From NCBI GenBank assembly GCA_029932795.1, contig JAOZPL010000138.1:1-5776 (forward strand): a stretch of DNA of 5,776 bases. The letters are read 5' to 3'. The position numbers and the translations under genes are program-made. Within the stretch, counting starts at the first letter, position 1, and every line of letters begins with the position of its first letter. The notes beneath the pieces are model-generated. The model was not told the DNA's origin. It searched no databases and saw only the letters and a program-made list of their open reading frames with translations. This stretch comes from Candidatus Zixiibacteriota bacterium (GTDB lineage: Bacteria > Zixibacteria > MSB-5A5 > GN15 > FEB-12). Of this stretch, positions 1 through 5,776 are shown one piece after another.

Positions 1-876
1 AAGTTCCTCCGTGACGTTGACATCGAGCAACATTGCCAGTTCCCGATGCTGCTCTTTGGATTGCGCTGTAATTTCAAAGCTCTCCAGTTCTGCATCAAGA
101 GCTCCCGACATAGAGAGCAGAAAATCCTCTTCAGAGATAATCCCTTCCTCAAGTTTAATGGAGTCAATGCCCGACTTTATTCGAGCCGCTTCAAGCTTGT
201 CATTGTAAAGCTCCCGCTTCAGAGCCAGTCTCAGGACAGCCATGTAGGCTTCGATTACTTCTATCTTCAGAGCGGTTTGCTCCTCGTGCCGCGTGAGCCG
301 CGCTATCTCCAGATCATCCTCCCTGTTGTGCAGTTCGTGCTTGGCAGCTGAAGGCCGGAATAGTTGCTGCTCCAGAGAAAAATTGAAAAACCCCCGGTTG
401 GAGTTCTCATCAACAAAAAGACCCTCGTCAGTTCCCAGTCGCGTATCCGGATATCTGCTGTCCGATCGCGTCAGATTGGCGGCAGCCACAAAGGAGGCAC
501 CGGATAAGGGTACACTCTGTCTGAGTTCGATGAAGGAATTGAAATGAAGGTCACGCGTCTCGTACAACGATTTTTTCTGAGCACCACCAAAGAAACGGTA
601 CGATTGATCACTGGAGTAGGCCGGCAAATCTCCGTTGATCGAGATTTCCGGCAGGTAGAAATTAATCCGCCGCGCATAGTAGTACTGTTCGGCCACTTCC
701 TGTTTCCCTCGGATCATCCCTCCGCGAACGCTTTGATTAACCGCTAGGTCAAGCGCTTCCTCCAGAGTAATATCCCGGGCAAGGGCATCTGCCGTCGCCA
801 GGCTCACCAGTGCCGAGGTAAGAAGAATCAGCGCCAGTTGATGAAAACAGGCAACACTACGATACAAACATATCAT
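1..876 (-). CDS. TolC-family outer-membrane efflux protein, N-terminal part (cut by window edge)
   Basis: The frame is open from an ATG at 876 to the window edge, giving exactly 292 codons with no stop, so the 3' end lies outside. Residues 1-33 form a Sec signal peptide: a hydrophobic run (LALILLTSALVSL) then a likely cleavage after A-L-A at 31-33. The mature start, DITLEEALDLAVNQS (35-49), is the typical opening of the outer-membrane efflux protein family. A strand-rich middle (about 70-175, with FYLPEISI, FIELRQSVPLSG and FFNFSLEQQLF) fits the beta-barrel segment, and a long charged helical stretch (about 176-285, including KLEEGIISEEDFLLS) fits the periplasmic tunnel. Full TolC homologues have about 420-480 residues, so roughly a third is missing. 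A TGAGGT ribosome binding site lies 6 bases before the ATG. It follows the permease stop by 28 bases, so it is probably the exit duct of the same exporter. The family is clear; the substrate is unknown. Confidence 0.9.
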   Translation of the reverse strand, partial: MICLYRSVACFHQLALILLTSALVSLATADALARDITLEEALDLAVNQSVRGGMIRGKQEVAEQYYYARRINFYLPEISINGDLPAYSSDQSYRFFGGAQKKSLYETRDLHFNSFIELRQSVPLSGASFVAAANLTRSDSRYPDTRLGTDEGLFVDENSNRGFFNFSLEQQLFRPSAAKHELHNREDDLEIARLTRHEEQTALKIEVIEAYMAVLRLALKRELYNDKLEAARIKSGIDSIKLEEGIISEEDFLLSMSGALDAELESFEITAQSKEQHRELAMLLDVNVTEEL

Positions 877-882
877 GGAAAT

Positions 883-888
883 ACCTCA
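883..888 (-). promoter_or_regulatory. Ribosome binding site of the TolC-family gene
   Basis: Read on the minus strand this is TGAGGT, six bases (ATTTCC) before the ATG at 876. It fixes the start of the gene even though its 3' end is outside the window. Confidence 0.65.
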
Positions 889-904
889 CGAAGGAGTGAA
901 CAAT

Positions 905-2200
905 TTACTCATATCTCAGGGCATCGATCACGTTGATCTTTGCCGCTTTGTGAGCCGGGAAAAGGCCAAAGACAATTCCGACTGCCATCGAGACGCCGAT
1001 CGACAGAACGATAGAGAAGATGGAAACGATAGTCGGCCATCCGGCGTAATAGGAGATGACCTGGGAGATAATCAGTCCCAGCACCACGCCGACAGAACAC
1101 CCCAGCAGGCAGATAGTGACGGCCTCAATAAGAAACTGCCGCATAATGTCATCACGAGTAGCCCCGACCGCTCGGCGCACACCAATCTCCCGCGTCCGCT
1201 CCAGTACCGTCGCCAGCATGATGTTCATAATGCCGATACCTCCCACCAGCAGCGACAACCCGGCAATGGCACCCATCACGATATTGAAAATCCGCTGCGT
1301 CTTCTGTGACTGCCGCAGCAGTGATTCGGGTACGATGATCTCGAAATCCTCCACGCCGCCGTGACGCCGCCTGAGAACCCGCTCAACCAGTTTGCTCACC
1401 ACACCAACATTTTTGAGATCAGCCACCGTAACCGTCAACTGGTCGACCTCCGGCACATTGTAGGCTTTCTCATCCTCAGTGGCGATAACCATCCAGGGGG
1501 TACCGCTTATCACAGGCTCGAAACGGTCGAATTTCTTCTGTGCTGTGTTGTATGGAATGTATACGTCTTCGTTGAAGTTCTTCAACTCCAGCCCTTCGAC
1601 TTTCCCCCGTCCAATGTACTTGTCCGCCATCACTCCGACGACGATGAAATCCAACTCCTCGATCCGCACGCTCTGTCCAATCGGGTTCGCAAAAGCAAAC
1701 AGGCTACGTTTGGCTTTTGCCCCCAGCACACACACCTGCGCAAAAGTTTTGTTGTCACTCTCAATAATGAAACGACCGTAGTCAACCTCGATTGATGAGG
1801 AATAGATAAATCTCGGGAAGGTGGCCACCACCCGCACCGCCGCCTCGTTGCTACCGTGACTGATTGTGGCTATTGGTTCGAAACGCTGGGGGACAACATT
1901 GGCCACGAGGCCGGTGAACCGGGCGATATTCTCACCATCGGCCAGAGACAACCCGCTCGAACGTTGGAACCCTTCGGTAGAACCCGGTGCCTGCCCGGGA
2001 ACGCGAGCGTTCACAATTATATTGTTTATGCCCAGAACTTCAATTTCTTTCAGCGCTTCTTTCTCCGCCCCTTCACCGATAGAAAGCATGGCAATCACCG
2101 CCGCCACACCGATAATGACACCCAGCATTGTGAGAAACGTACGCAGCTTGTGCGCCCCCAGCGATTCAACAGCAATCTGAATGACCCGCGAGTAATCCAC
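905..2200 (-). CDS. MacB-type ABC transporter permease without a nucleotide-binding domain
   Basis: This 431-residue inner-membrane protein belongs to the MacB/FtsX permease family, which in known members couples cytoplasmic ATP hydrolysis to movements of the periplasmic adaptor and outer-membrane duct. The first membrane helix (about 21-42, TFLTMLGVIIGVAAVIAM) is followed by IGEGAEK and a periplasmic domain (about 45-303, MacB_PCD type). Three more helices follow (about 305-333, 356-384, 390-414). The conserved segment ERTREIGVRRAVGATRDDI (334-352) lies between helices 2 and 3, and the C-terminus FGLFPAHKAAKINVIDALRYE-like ending (411-431) is typical. E. coli MacB carries an N-terminal ATPase domain in the same chain; here translation starts right at the membrane part, with no Walker A or signature motif. 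The start is GTG at 2200, one base overlapping the adaptor's TAG (TAGTG), with AAAAGG six bases upstream. It is thus almost certainly co-translated with the adaptor. Substrate is not predictable. Confidence 0.93.
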   Translation of the reverse strand: MDYSRVIQIAVESLGAHKLRTFLTMLGVIIGVAAVIAMLSIGEGAEKEALKEIEVLGINNIIVNARVPGQAPGSTEGFQRSSGLSLADGENIARFTGLVANVVPQRFEPIATISHGSNEAAVRVVATFPRFIYSSSIEVDYGRFIIESDNKTFAQVCVLGAKAKRSLFAFANPIGQSVRIEELDFIVVGVMADKYIGRGKVEGLELKNFNEDVYIPYNTAQKKFDRFEPVISGTPWMVIATEDEKAYNVPEVDQLTVTVADLKNVGVVSKLVERVLRRRHGGVEDFEIIVPESLLRQSQKTQRIFNIVMGAIAGLSLLVGGIGIMNIMLATVLERTREIGVRRAVGATRDDIMRQFLIEAVTICLLGCSVGVVLGLIISQVISYYAGWPTIVSIFSIVLSIGVSMAVGIVFGLFPAHKAAKINVIDALRYE

Positions 2201-3462
2201 TACTTGCCTTTTCGCTTGACGCGCCCACCCTTGCCGACCGGTCTAGGCGGTACCTGTCGGCCCTTGTTCATCTCCGGTTCCGTGGCACGCTCACCCGGGA
2301 GTCGCTGTTCTTCAAGCGTCGGGTCGGTCAGACAGATCACCTCGCCACCCTCAAGACCGGAGAGGATTTCTATGGCCATATCGTTACGCCGTCCGACTTC
2401 CACCACCCGTTCTTTCTTGCTGTCAAGATAGACAACCGTCCTGCCTTCCTTTTCGAACACAGTTTCCAGCGGAACCGAAACGACATCCTCAATCCTGCCG
2501 AGGATTATCTTACAGGATGCGGATATCCCCGGTTTAAGATCGTCGTCCTGGTCATATACATCAACTTCGAGATCAAAGACATTGATCTTGGAGCCGGGAT
2601 CTTTCCGGTGTGCCAACGTTCCTTTCTTGCTGACAATCCCCCGGTACCTCTTATCCGGAAAGGCATCGGCACTAACGACGACGGGCAGTCCCGAGTCAAC
2701 CTTGGCCGCATCCACCTCAGAGACGGTGGCTTTCACTATCATCTCAGAAAGATCTGGCAGGTTTACCAAACCCTGCCCCGGCCAGGGAGAGTCTCCCTCC
2801 TGTACCTTGCTCATCGTGCCCCCTTTCCATATCTCAAGATATACAACCATACCGGGAATGGGAGCGGTGAGGGTCATCTGATCCAGTTCACGCTGTGCCT
2901 GGTTAACCTTCTCTTGTGCTCGCTGCACCTCCAGTTCCGCTTTTTGTACGTCGGATTTGATCTGATCCAGCTTCGCCTGGCTGTTTAACTCGGCCAGCTC
3001 CAGTTCCAGCTTCGCTTCCTCAGCCACTCTAGGTGCCTCATGTGTCTTCTCATCATAGTTGCGGCGCGCCCGCTCCAGGTTCAACTTGAGCTGTTTCTCC
3101 TGAATTGCATATTCCTGTTTGGCACGATAAAGATTGGTTTGAGCAATCTTGAGGCCTGACTCATGTTCGGTCCAGTCAGATAGTTGTTTTGTGGCATCGA
3201 ATTTTATAACCGGATCGCCTGCTTTGACCATCGACCCTTCCGGCGCCAGCCACGTGATCTGAAGACCACGTATGCGGGGCGTGCTCAACACATAGGCCCG
3301 CTTGGCGTCGATCTGGCCCGTCACGTCCAGAGAGATAACAAACTCACCTTTCCTTGCCACTCCGGTGGGGATATTTTCCGAAGTGGAGAAAATAGCCTCC
3401 ACTCCATAATAACCGCCAAGGACTACCCCCAGAAGTACTCCGATATATATCAGCTTTTTCAT
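2200..3462 (-). CDS. MacA/HlyD-like periplasmic adaptor subunit of an ABC efflux system
   Basis: This is a 420-residue periplasmic adaptor (membrane fusion protein) that would bridge the permease and the TolC-type duct. Residues 2-20 form an N-terminal signal anchor (KKLIYIGVLLGVVLGG). The first half of the lipoyl-like domain is at about 60-90 (LAPEGSMVKAGDPVIKFDA), a long coiled-coil hairpin rich in E, K, Q and A spans about 95-195, and the second lipoyl half starts at TAPIPGMVVYLE (199-210) and includes GDSPWPGQGLVNLPDLS (223-239). Beta-barrel and membrane-proximal domains follow (about 242-385). The last 23 residues (398-420) are a basic Pro/Gly-rich tail. E. coli MacA has about 370 residues, so this one is somewhat longer. 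I chose the ATG at 3462 because AAGAGG stands six bases before it; an upstream in-frame ATG at 3477 (five residues more) has no visible ribosome binding site. Its stop overlaps the permease start. Confidence 0.93.
   Translation of the reverse strand: MKKLIYIGVLLGVVLGGYYGVEAIFSTSENIPTGVARKGEFVISLDVTGQIDAKRAYVLSTPRIRGLQITWLAPEGSMVKAGDPVIKFDATKQLSDWTEHESGLKIAQTNLYRAKQEYAIQEKQLKLNLERARRNYDEKTHEAPRVAEEAKLELELAELNSQAKLDQIKSDVQKAELEVQRAQEKVNQAQRELDQMTLTAPIPGMVVYLEIWKGGTMSKVQEGDSPWPGQGLVNLPDLSEMIVKATVSEVDAAKVDSGLPVVVSADAFPDKRYRGIVSKKGTLAHRKDPGSKINVFDLEVDVYDQDDDLKPGISASCKIILGRIEDVVSVPLETVFEKEGRTVVYLDSKKERVVEVGRRNDMAIEILSGLEGGEVICLTDPTLEEQRLPGERATEPEMNKGRQVPPRPVGKGGRVKRKGK
2207..2212 (-). promoter_or_regulatory. 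Ribosome binding site of the permease, inside the adaptor's last codons
   Basis: AAAAGG on the minus strand lies six bases before the GTG start at 2200. It is part of the codons for the Lys-Arg-Lys-Gly-Lys end of the adaptor, so the same bases serve as coding sequence and as initiation signal. This supports the unusual GTG start. Confidence 0.5.
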
Positions 3463-3468
3463 AATCAG

Positions 3469-3474
3469 CCTCTT
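3469..3474 (-). promoter_or_regulatory. Ribosome binding site that decides the adaptor start
   Basis: AAGAGG on the minus strand is separated by CTGATT (six bases) from the ATG at 3462. The alternative ATG at 3477 is preceded by CACGCCCAG, which does not resemble a Shine-Dalgarno sequence. The site would lie within the coding region if the longer form were used. Confidence 0.6.
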
Positions 3475-3491
3475 CATCTGGGCGTGGTGTA

Positions 3492-3506
3492 CTCTATTTC
3501 TCTATT
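3492..3506. repeat. Short tandem repeat upstream of the adaptor gene
   Basis: CTCTATT occurs at 3492-3498 and again at 3500-3506, an eight-base period separated by a single T; on the minus strand it reads AATAGAG-A-AATAGAG. It sits about 30-45 bases upstream of the chosen adaptor start, directly downstream (minus strand) of a run of seven T. It could be a regulator-binding direct repeat or simply chance in AT-rich DNA. Confidence 0.3.
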
Positions 3507-3631
3507 AAAAAAATACAACTCTGTCCACTCAGTAACATGTGACGTTTGAATTATTACAACTTCCCGTATTATGACAAATAAATCCACAAGAAAGATTAAC
3601 GACACCCCTGCGTCTTTATAACTTATCCATG

Positions 3632-3648
3632 ACAAGATAAACTCTTGT
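3632..3648. repeat. Perfect 6-bp inverted repeat downstream of the acyltransferase gene
   Basis: ACAAGA and TCTTGT flank the five-base loop TAAAC, about 33 bases past the acyltransferase stop. The stem is short and AT-rich and is not followed by a T run on either strand, so it is at best a weak termination or mRNA-end structure. It could also be a protein binding site. Confidence 0.3.
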
Positions 3649-3680
3649 ATGCTAACCCCTGAAGACGGGTTGCAAGTTTC

Positions 3681-4559
3681 TCAGAGTTTCCAGCGGCGGT
3701 GCGTCCACAGCCACTGGTCGGGATACCGGCGAATGCCATCTTCAAAGAATCCGGTGTACGCCTGTGTCATCTGTTGTATGTCCTCTTCTTTATTGCCGGA
3801 ATGGGGCGGGTAGATCGGCTCACCGGACATAACGACATGACGATCATACTTCTCGCGCCGCAGCAGAAAAGGAAGAATCGGACAACCACTTCGAACTGCA
3901 AACAGCGCCGGTCCCTGCGGCGTCGCGGCTCGACGGCCAAAGAAATCCACGACCACCGCCCCGGAGGTCGCGTGCTGATCCGACACCAGGGCAACAAAAT
4001 GATTCGCTTTCAGAGCCTTAAACACCTGCCGGATTGAATCAGGTATCCTGATTATGCCGACATCCATCTCCCGCCGGAAGCTTATCAGCAGTTCGTTCAC
4101 TTTCTCATTGTGCTGCCGTCCCACCAGGAGGTCGATCGGATATCCTTTTGAGGCTACCCAGCCACCCAGCAGCTCCCAACTCCCGAAATGAGCTGACAGA
4201 ATAACTCCTCCCTTTCCCTCGTCGTGAACCTTCCGTAATATCTCAACTCCGGCGTCTTTCACGGTCTCTCCGATATCGCTCGACTTCATTCTGCCGAACC
4301 GGGCGAACTCAACCAGCGTTCGTCCTGTATTCTCAAAGACCCTACGGGTTATGGCACTGATTTCATCATCCGGGAGACCATCTCCAAACGCTTTCTTCAG
4401 ATTGTCGTGCGCGATTCGCCGTCGTGAGGTCAGCACAGCGTGAGCCATCCTTCCCAGCGAGGCCCCGCAGGAGTCGGCCATACGAGAAGGCATAGCCTGT
4501 ACCAGCCGCGCCAGAGAAGCTGCGACAACGTACTCGATATGGTGGCTCACTGTCGCCAT
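3681..4559 (-). CDS. LpxL/HtrB-type lysophospholipid (lipid A) acyltransferase family protein
   Basis: The 292-residue product matches the bacterial lipid A biosynthesis acyltransferase family, inner-membrane enzymes that transfer a fatty acyl chain to a lipid A precursor or related lipid on the cytoplasmic face. The catalytic HX4E box is H124-F-G-S-W-E129, preceded by GGVILSA. A second family block, VSDQHATSGAVVVDFFGR (192-209) followed by ATPQGPA, and the C-terminal signature YPDQWLWTHRRWK (279-291) are both intact. The N-terminus (about 8-44) is hydrophobic to amphipathic, as in family members that anchor to the membrane. Length is close to the usual 290-310 residues. The ATG at 4559 overlaps the end of the peptidase gene by 13 bases in another frame and has only a weak purine-rich upstream stretch, pointing to translational coupling. 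Homologues in many phyla acylate substrates other than lipid A, so the acceptor is not assigned. Confidence 0.92.
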   Translation of the reverse strand: MATVSHHIEYVVAASLARLVQAMPSRMADSCGASLGRMAHAVLTSRRRIAHDNLKKAFGDGLPDDEISAITRRVFENTGRTLVEFARFGRMKSSDIGETVKDAGVEILRKVHDEGKGGVILSAHFGSWELLGGWVASKGYPIDLLVGRQHNEKVNELLISFRREMDVGIIRIPDSIRQVFKALKANHFVALVSDQHATSGAVVVDFFGRRAATPQGPALFAVRSGCPILPFLLRREKYDRHVVMSGEPIYPPHSGNKEEDIQQMTQAYTGFFEDGIRRYPDQWLWTHRRWKL

Positions 4560-5524
4560 GGTTCATCTTCATCATCAGTCTGTTCCGGATTATCCGGATC
4601 GCCATAGTCGAAATCAGTGGATTGCAGTCGCTCTTCTTCCTCCCACTTCCTGTAATACTGCCGCCTTTTACGGTAGCGCAGAAAAACGCCGATCAACACA
4701 ATCAGTGCCAGAGCCAGCCAGAACCACATGGTATCCATAAACAACGACGTCAGGTTAAAACGCGTCAGCAAATATAAGCGAAACTCTTCGTTGAAGTCAG
4801 CATAATTCGAACCGGTGGCCGCCATCAGCGCCTCGTCCAATGATTCCCCCGCCCCGATCCGATCCAGAAAGAGGTTCACCGCCTCGGTGCCGTAAGCATC
4901 ATAGAAATAATATACGGCCAGATAAGACTCAGCATATGCGACATGTGCCTTGCTTTCACTGAACCGGTTGACCCGGTCGATTTCAGCCAGCGGAATTAAC
5001 TGGCCGAACACGGCTGCCCGGCTCATCGCCAGGTTGTCCGACCAGCTCCACTCCATCGATGTCCTCATCGCCAGGCCCTCGTCAAACCACCGCGGCGCGG
5101 GTTTGATACCGGTTCGGTGCGCGAGCGCGAGGTGTGAATACTCATGTGCCAGCAGTTCTTCGAGTCGCCGATTCAGATTGAAGTGGTCAGGTGACTTTAT
5201 GACAATACGTCTCTTATACGGAACCGCCGCTGCCGCTCCCCATTCCGGGAAACGGCCGCCGATCAGCTTCTTGAACTCACTTATGTCACCGGTGAGAAAA
5301 ATATCCGGCTTATAGGTCAGGCTGTCCCGCAGCCACTCGGCCAGCCGGATTCGTGTCTGGTTAAGAACCGAGTCCGCCTTATCGATATAGCGCGGATTGT
5401 CAAAGTAGAATACAAACCGTTCCCGCTCGACCGGATGCGAAAGGTCAATCGAACCGTCTGAGTATGGACAGAGAACAGCCACCCACACAAACGCGACAAG
5501 GATCGTTCTGGCGAAACGCAACAT
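4547..5524 (-). CDS. Secreted, membrane-anchored peptidase MA-like zinc metallopeptidase
   Basis: From the ATG at 5524 the product has 325 residues. Residues 1-25 are a signal peptide with a hydrophobic core (TILVAFVWVAVL). The gluzincin zinc site is H127-E-Y-S-H131, with E128 as the catalytic base, and the third ligand is probably E149 in WFDEGLA (146-152), a spacing and motif typical of the peptidase MA-like family. The block YAESYLAVYYFYDAYG (197-212) is another usual feature of that family. A single membrane helix (about 266-282) is followed by the basic stretch RYRKRRQYYRKW and a strongly acidic tail (303-325), so the catalytic domain should face the periplasm and the tail the cytoplasm. 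An in-frame GTG at 5548 would add eight residues, but neither start has a Shine-Dalgarno; the ATG gives a cleaner signal peptide. It is followed by the acyltransferase with a 13-base overlap. Substrate unknown. Confidence 0.88.
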   Translation of the reverse strand: MLRFARTILVAFVWVAVLCPYSDGSIDLSHPVERERFVFYFDNPRYIDKADSVLNQTRIRLAEWLRDSLTYKPDIFLTGDISEFKKLIGGRFPEWGAAAAVPYKRRIVIKSPDHFNLNRRLEELLAHEYSHLALAHRTGIKPAPRWFDEGLAMRTSMEWSWSDNLAMSRAAVFGQLIPLAEIDRVNRFSESKAHVAYAESYLAVYYFYDAYGTEAVNLFLDRIGAGESLDEALMAATGSNYADFNEEFRLYLLTRFNLTSLFMDTMWFWLALALIVLIGVFLRYRKRRQYYRKWEEEERLQSTDFDYGDPDNPEQTDDEDEPWRQ

Positions 5525-5530
5525 GGCCCG

Positions 5531-5536
5531 AATATA
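5531..5536 (-). promoter_or_regulatory. Possible -10 element of the peptidase-acyltransferase operon
   Basis: TATATT on the minus strand lies six bases before the ATG at 5524. At 17 bases upstream the hexamer is TTTCTT, a poor -35. If this is the -10 box, transcription would begin at about the first base of the ATG, giving a leaderless mRNA, which would agree with the absence of a ribosome binding site. It would also rule out the GTG at 5548 as start. Confidence 0.3.
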
Positions 5537-5548
5537 CAAATCACACAC

Positions 5549-5776
5549 CGGTTAAGAAAGACATGAATTCAGTTGAGCCGGCGCACAGGTGTTATCCCCA
5601 AGGGGCATCCAGGTCATTATCGACAGATTCTGTCAACGCAGCAACGAATTTTCCCTTGATAAGCGGGGGGGCAGGTTATGTTTGTAGTAGAAGGACAACA
5701 GGGCTTACTCAGCTAAGACATAGACAGATAGGCTTGCACAGCAGGGCCATCGTGCCACAGGCACTACTGCGAGGGT
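5549..5776. other. Upstream non-coding region
   Basis: No convincing gene is visible on either strand: minus-strand frames leading to the peptidase are interrupted by stops and the plus strand holds only a 13-codon frame from 5678. The stretch contains the 13-bp inverted repeat (5622-5634), a CCCCAAGGGG near-palindrome (5596-5605), a run of seven G (5665-5671) and a possible stem at the right edge (GTGCC-ACA-GGCAC, 5752-5764, with outer GCAG/CTGC arms at 5741-5744 and 5767-5770). No tRNA or other RNA gene was recognised. Confidence 0.5.
5622..5634. repeat. Perfect 13-bp inverted repeat upstream of the peptidase gene
   Basis: GACAGA and TCTGTC flank a single central T. The site is about 100 bases upstream of the peptidase start in non-coding DNA. 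A short-armed symmetric site of this size resembles an operator for a dimeric regulator, but I recognise no known consensus. Confidence 0.4.

Larger units (their letters stand above)
3478..3680. other. AT-rich intergenic region between acyltransferase and adaptor genes
   Basis: This 203-base gap is markedly richer in A and T than the flanking genes and has no open frame that looks coding. The adaptor-permease-TolC promoter is expected here because the gap separates two tight gene pairs. Candidate -10-like hexamers on the minus strand include CATAAT and TATAAA, but none has a good -35 match at 16-18 bases, so I do not name a promoter. It contains a 6-bp hairpin (3632-3648), a tandem octamer repeat (3492-3506) and an imperfect 12-bp palindrome GTAACATGTGAC (3532-3543). 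No hairpin followed by a T run convincing enough for an intrinsic terminator was found after the acyltransferase stop. Confidence 0.6.

Noticed and set aside
471..677. Short minus-strand frame of 68 codons within the TolC-type gene
   Set aside because: It overlaps, in another frame, a clear TolC-family protein that reads open from 876 to the window edge.
875..2431. Long open frames on the plus strand opposite the permease and adaptor genes (for example 875-1309, 1361-1795, 1856-2431)
   Set aside because: Their products are low-complexity or rich in His, Arg, Ser and Pro without any recognisable domain, and the minus-strand frames opposite them carry full family signatures.
3507..3540. Intrinsic terminator formed by the seven-T run (minus strand) after the acyltransferase gene
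   Set aside because: The sequence before the T run forms only three base pairs at best, and no GC-rich stem is present.
5447..5524. Lipoprotein signal peptide on the peptidase because of a Cys at residue 19 after the hydrophobic core
   Set aside because: The preceding residues are A-V-L, with Leu directly before Cys, which does not fit a lipobox (small residue needed).
5611..5636. TTGACA at 5631-5636 (minus strand) as the -35 of a promoter
   Set aside because: The nearest -10-like hexamer (ATAATG or TAATGA) is only about 10-11 bases downstream, and nothing suitable lies at 16-18 bases.
5641..5776. A tRNA, tmRNA or RNase P RNA in the upstream non-coding region
   Set aside because: I found no cloverleaf, T-loop or conserved core of these RNAs; only short hairpins are visible.

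Overview
The window is one face of a Gram-negative bacterial genome: all five genes that can be supported lie on the minus strand, so the transcription order runs from high to low coordinates. A TolC-type outer-membrane protein, a periplasmic adaptor and an LpxL/HtrB-type acyltransferase together imply a two-membrane envelope. Base composition is near balanced. I cannot name the organism; the protein style would fit an environmental lineage such as the FCB/Zixibacteria-like phyla or a deltaproteobacterium-like group, but that is only an impression. No RNA gene, insertion sequence or CRISPR array was seen.

Layout in reading order: (1) 5776-5525, upstream non-coding DNA with a perfect 13-bp inverted repeat and a possible -10 element placed so close to the first gene that its mRNA might be leaderless. 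(2) 5524-4547, a secreted, membrane-anchored zinc metallopeptidase of the 'peptidase MA-like' gluzincin type (HEYSH plus WFDEG). (3) 4559-3681, a lysophospholipid/lipid A-type acyltransferase whose start overlaps the end of the peptidase by 13 bases. (4) 3680-3463, an AT-rich intergenic region with a small hairpin, a tandem octamer repeat and the adaptor's ribosome binding site. (5) 3462-2200, a MacA/HlyD-like periplasmic adaptor. (6) 2200-905, a MacB-type ABC permease lacking the ATPase domain, overlapping the adaptor stop by one base. (7) 876-1, the first 292 codons of a TolC-family outer-membrane efflux protein, cut by the window edge.

Genes 5-7 form a tight operon that would build a tripartite inner membrane-periplasm-outer membrane export machine. 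The striking gap is the ATPase: the permease has no nucleotide-binding domain and no ATPase gene is visible here, so it must lie beyond the window edge (most simply after the TolC gene) or elsewhere. Genes 2-3 look like a separate, translationally coupled envelope pair. I see no clearly new system, but the peptidase-acyltransferase coupling, the missing ATPase and several start-site and regulatory details deserve a check.
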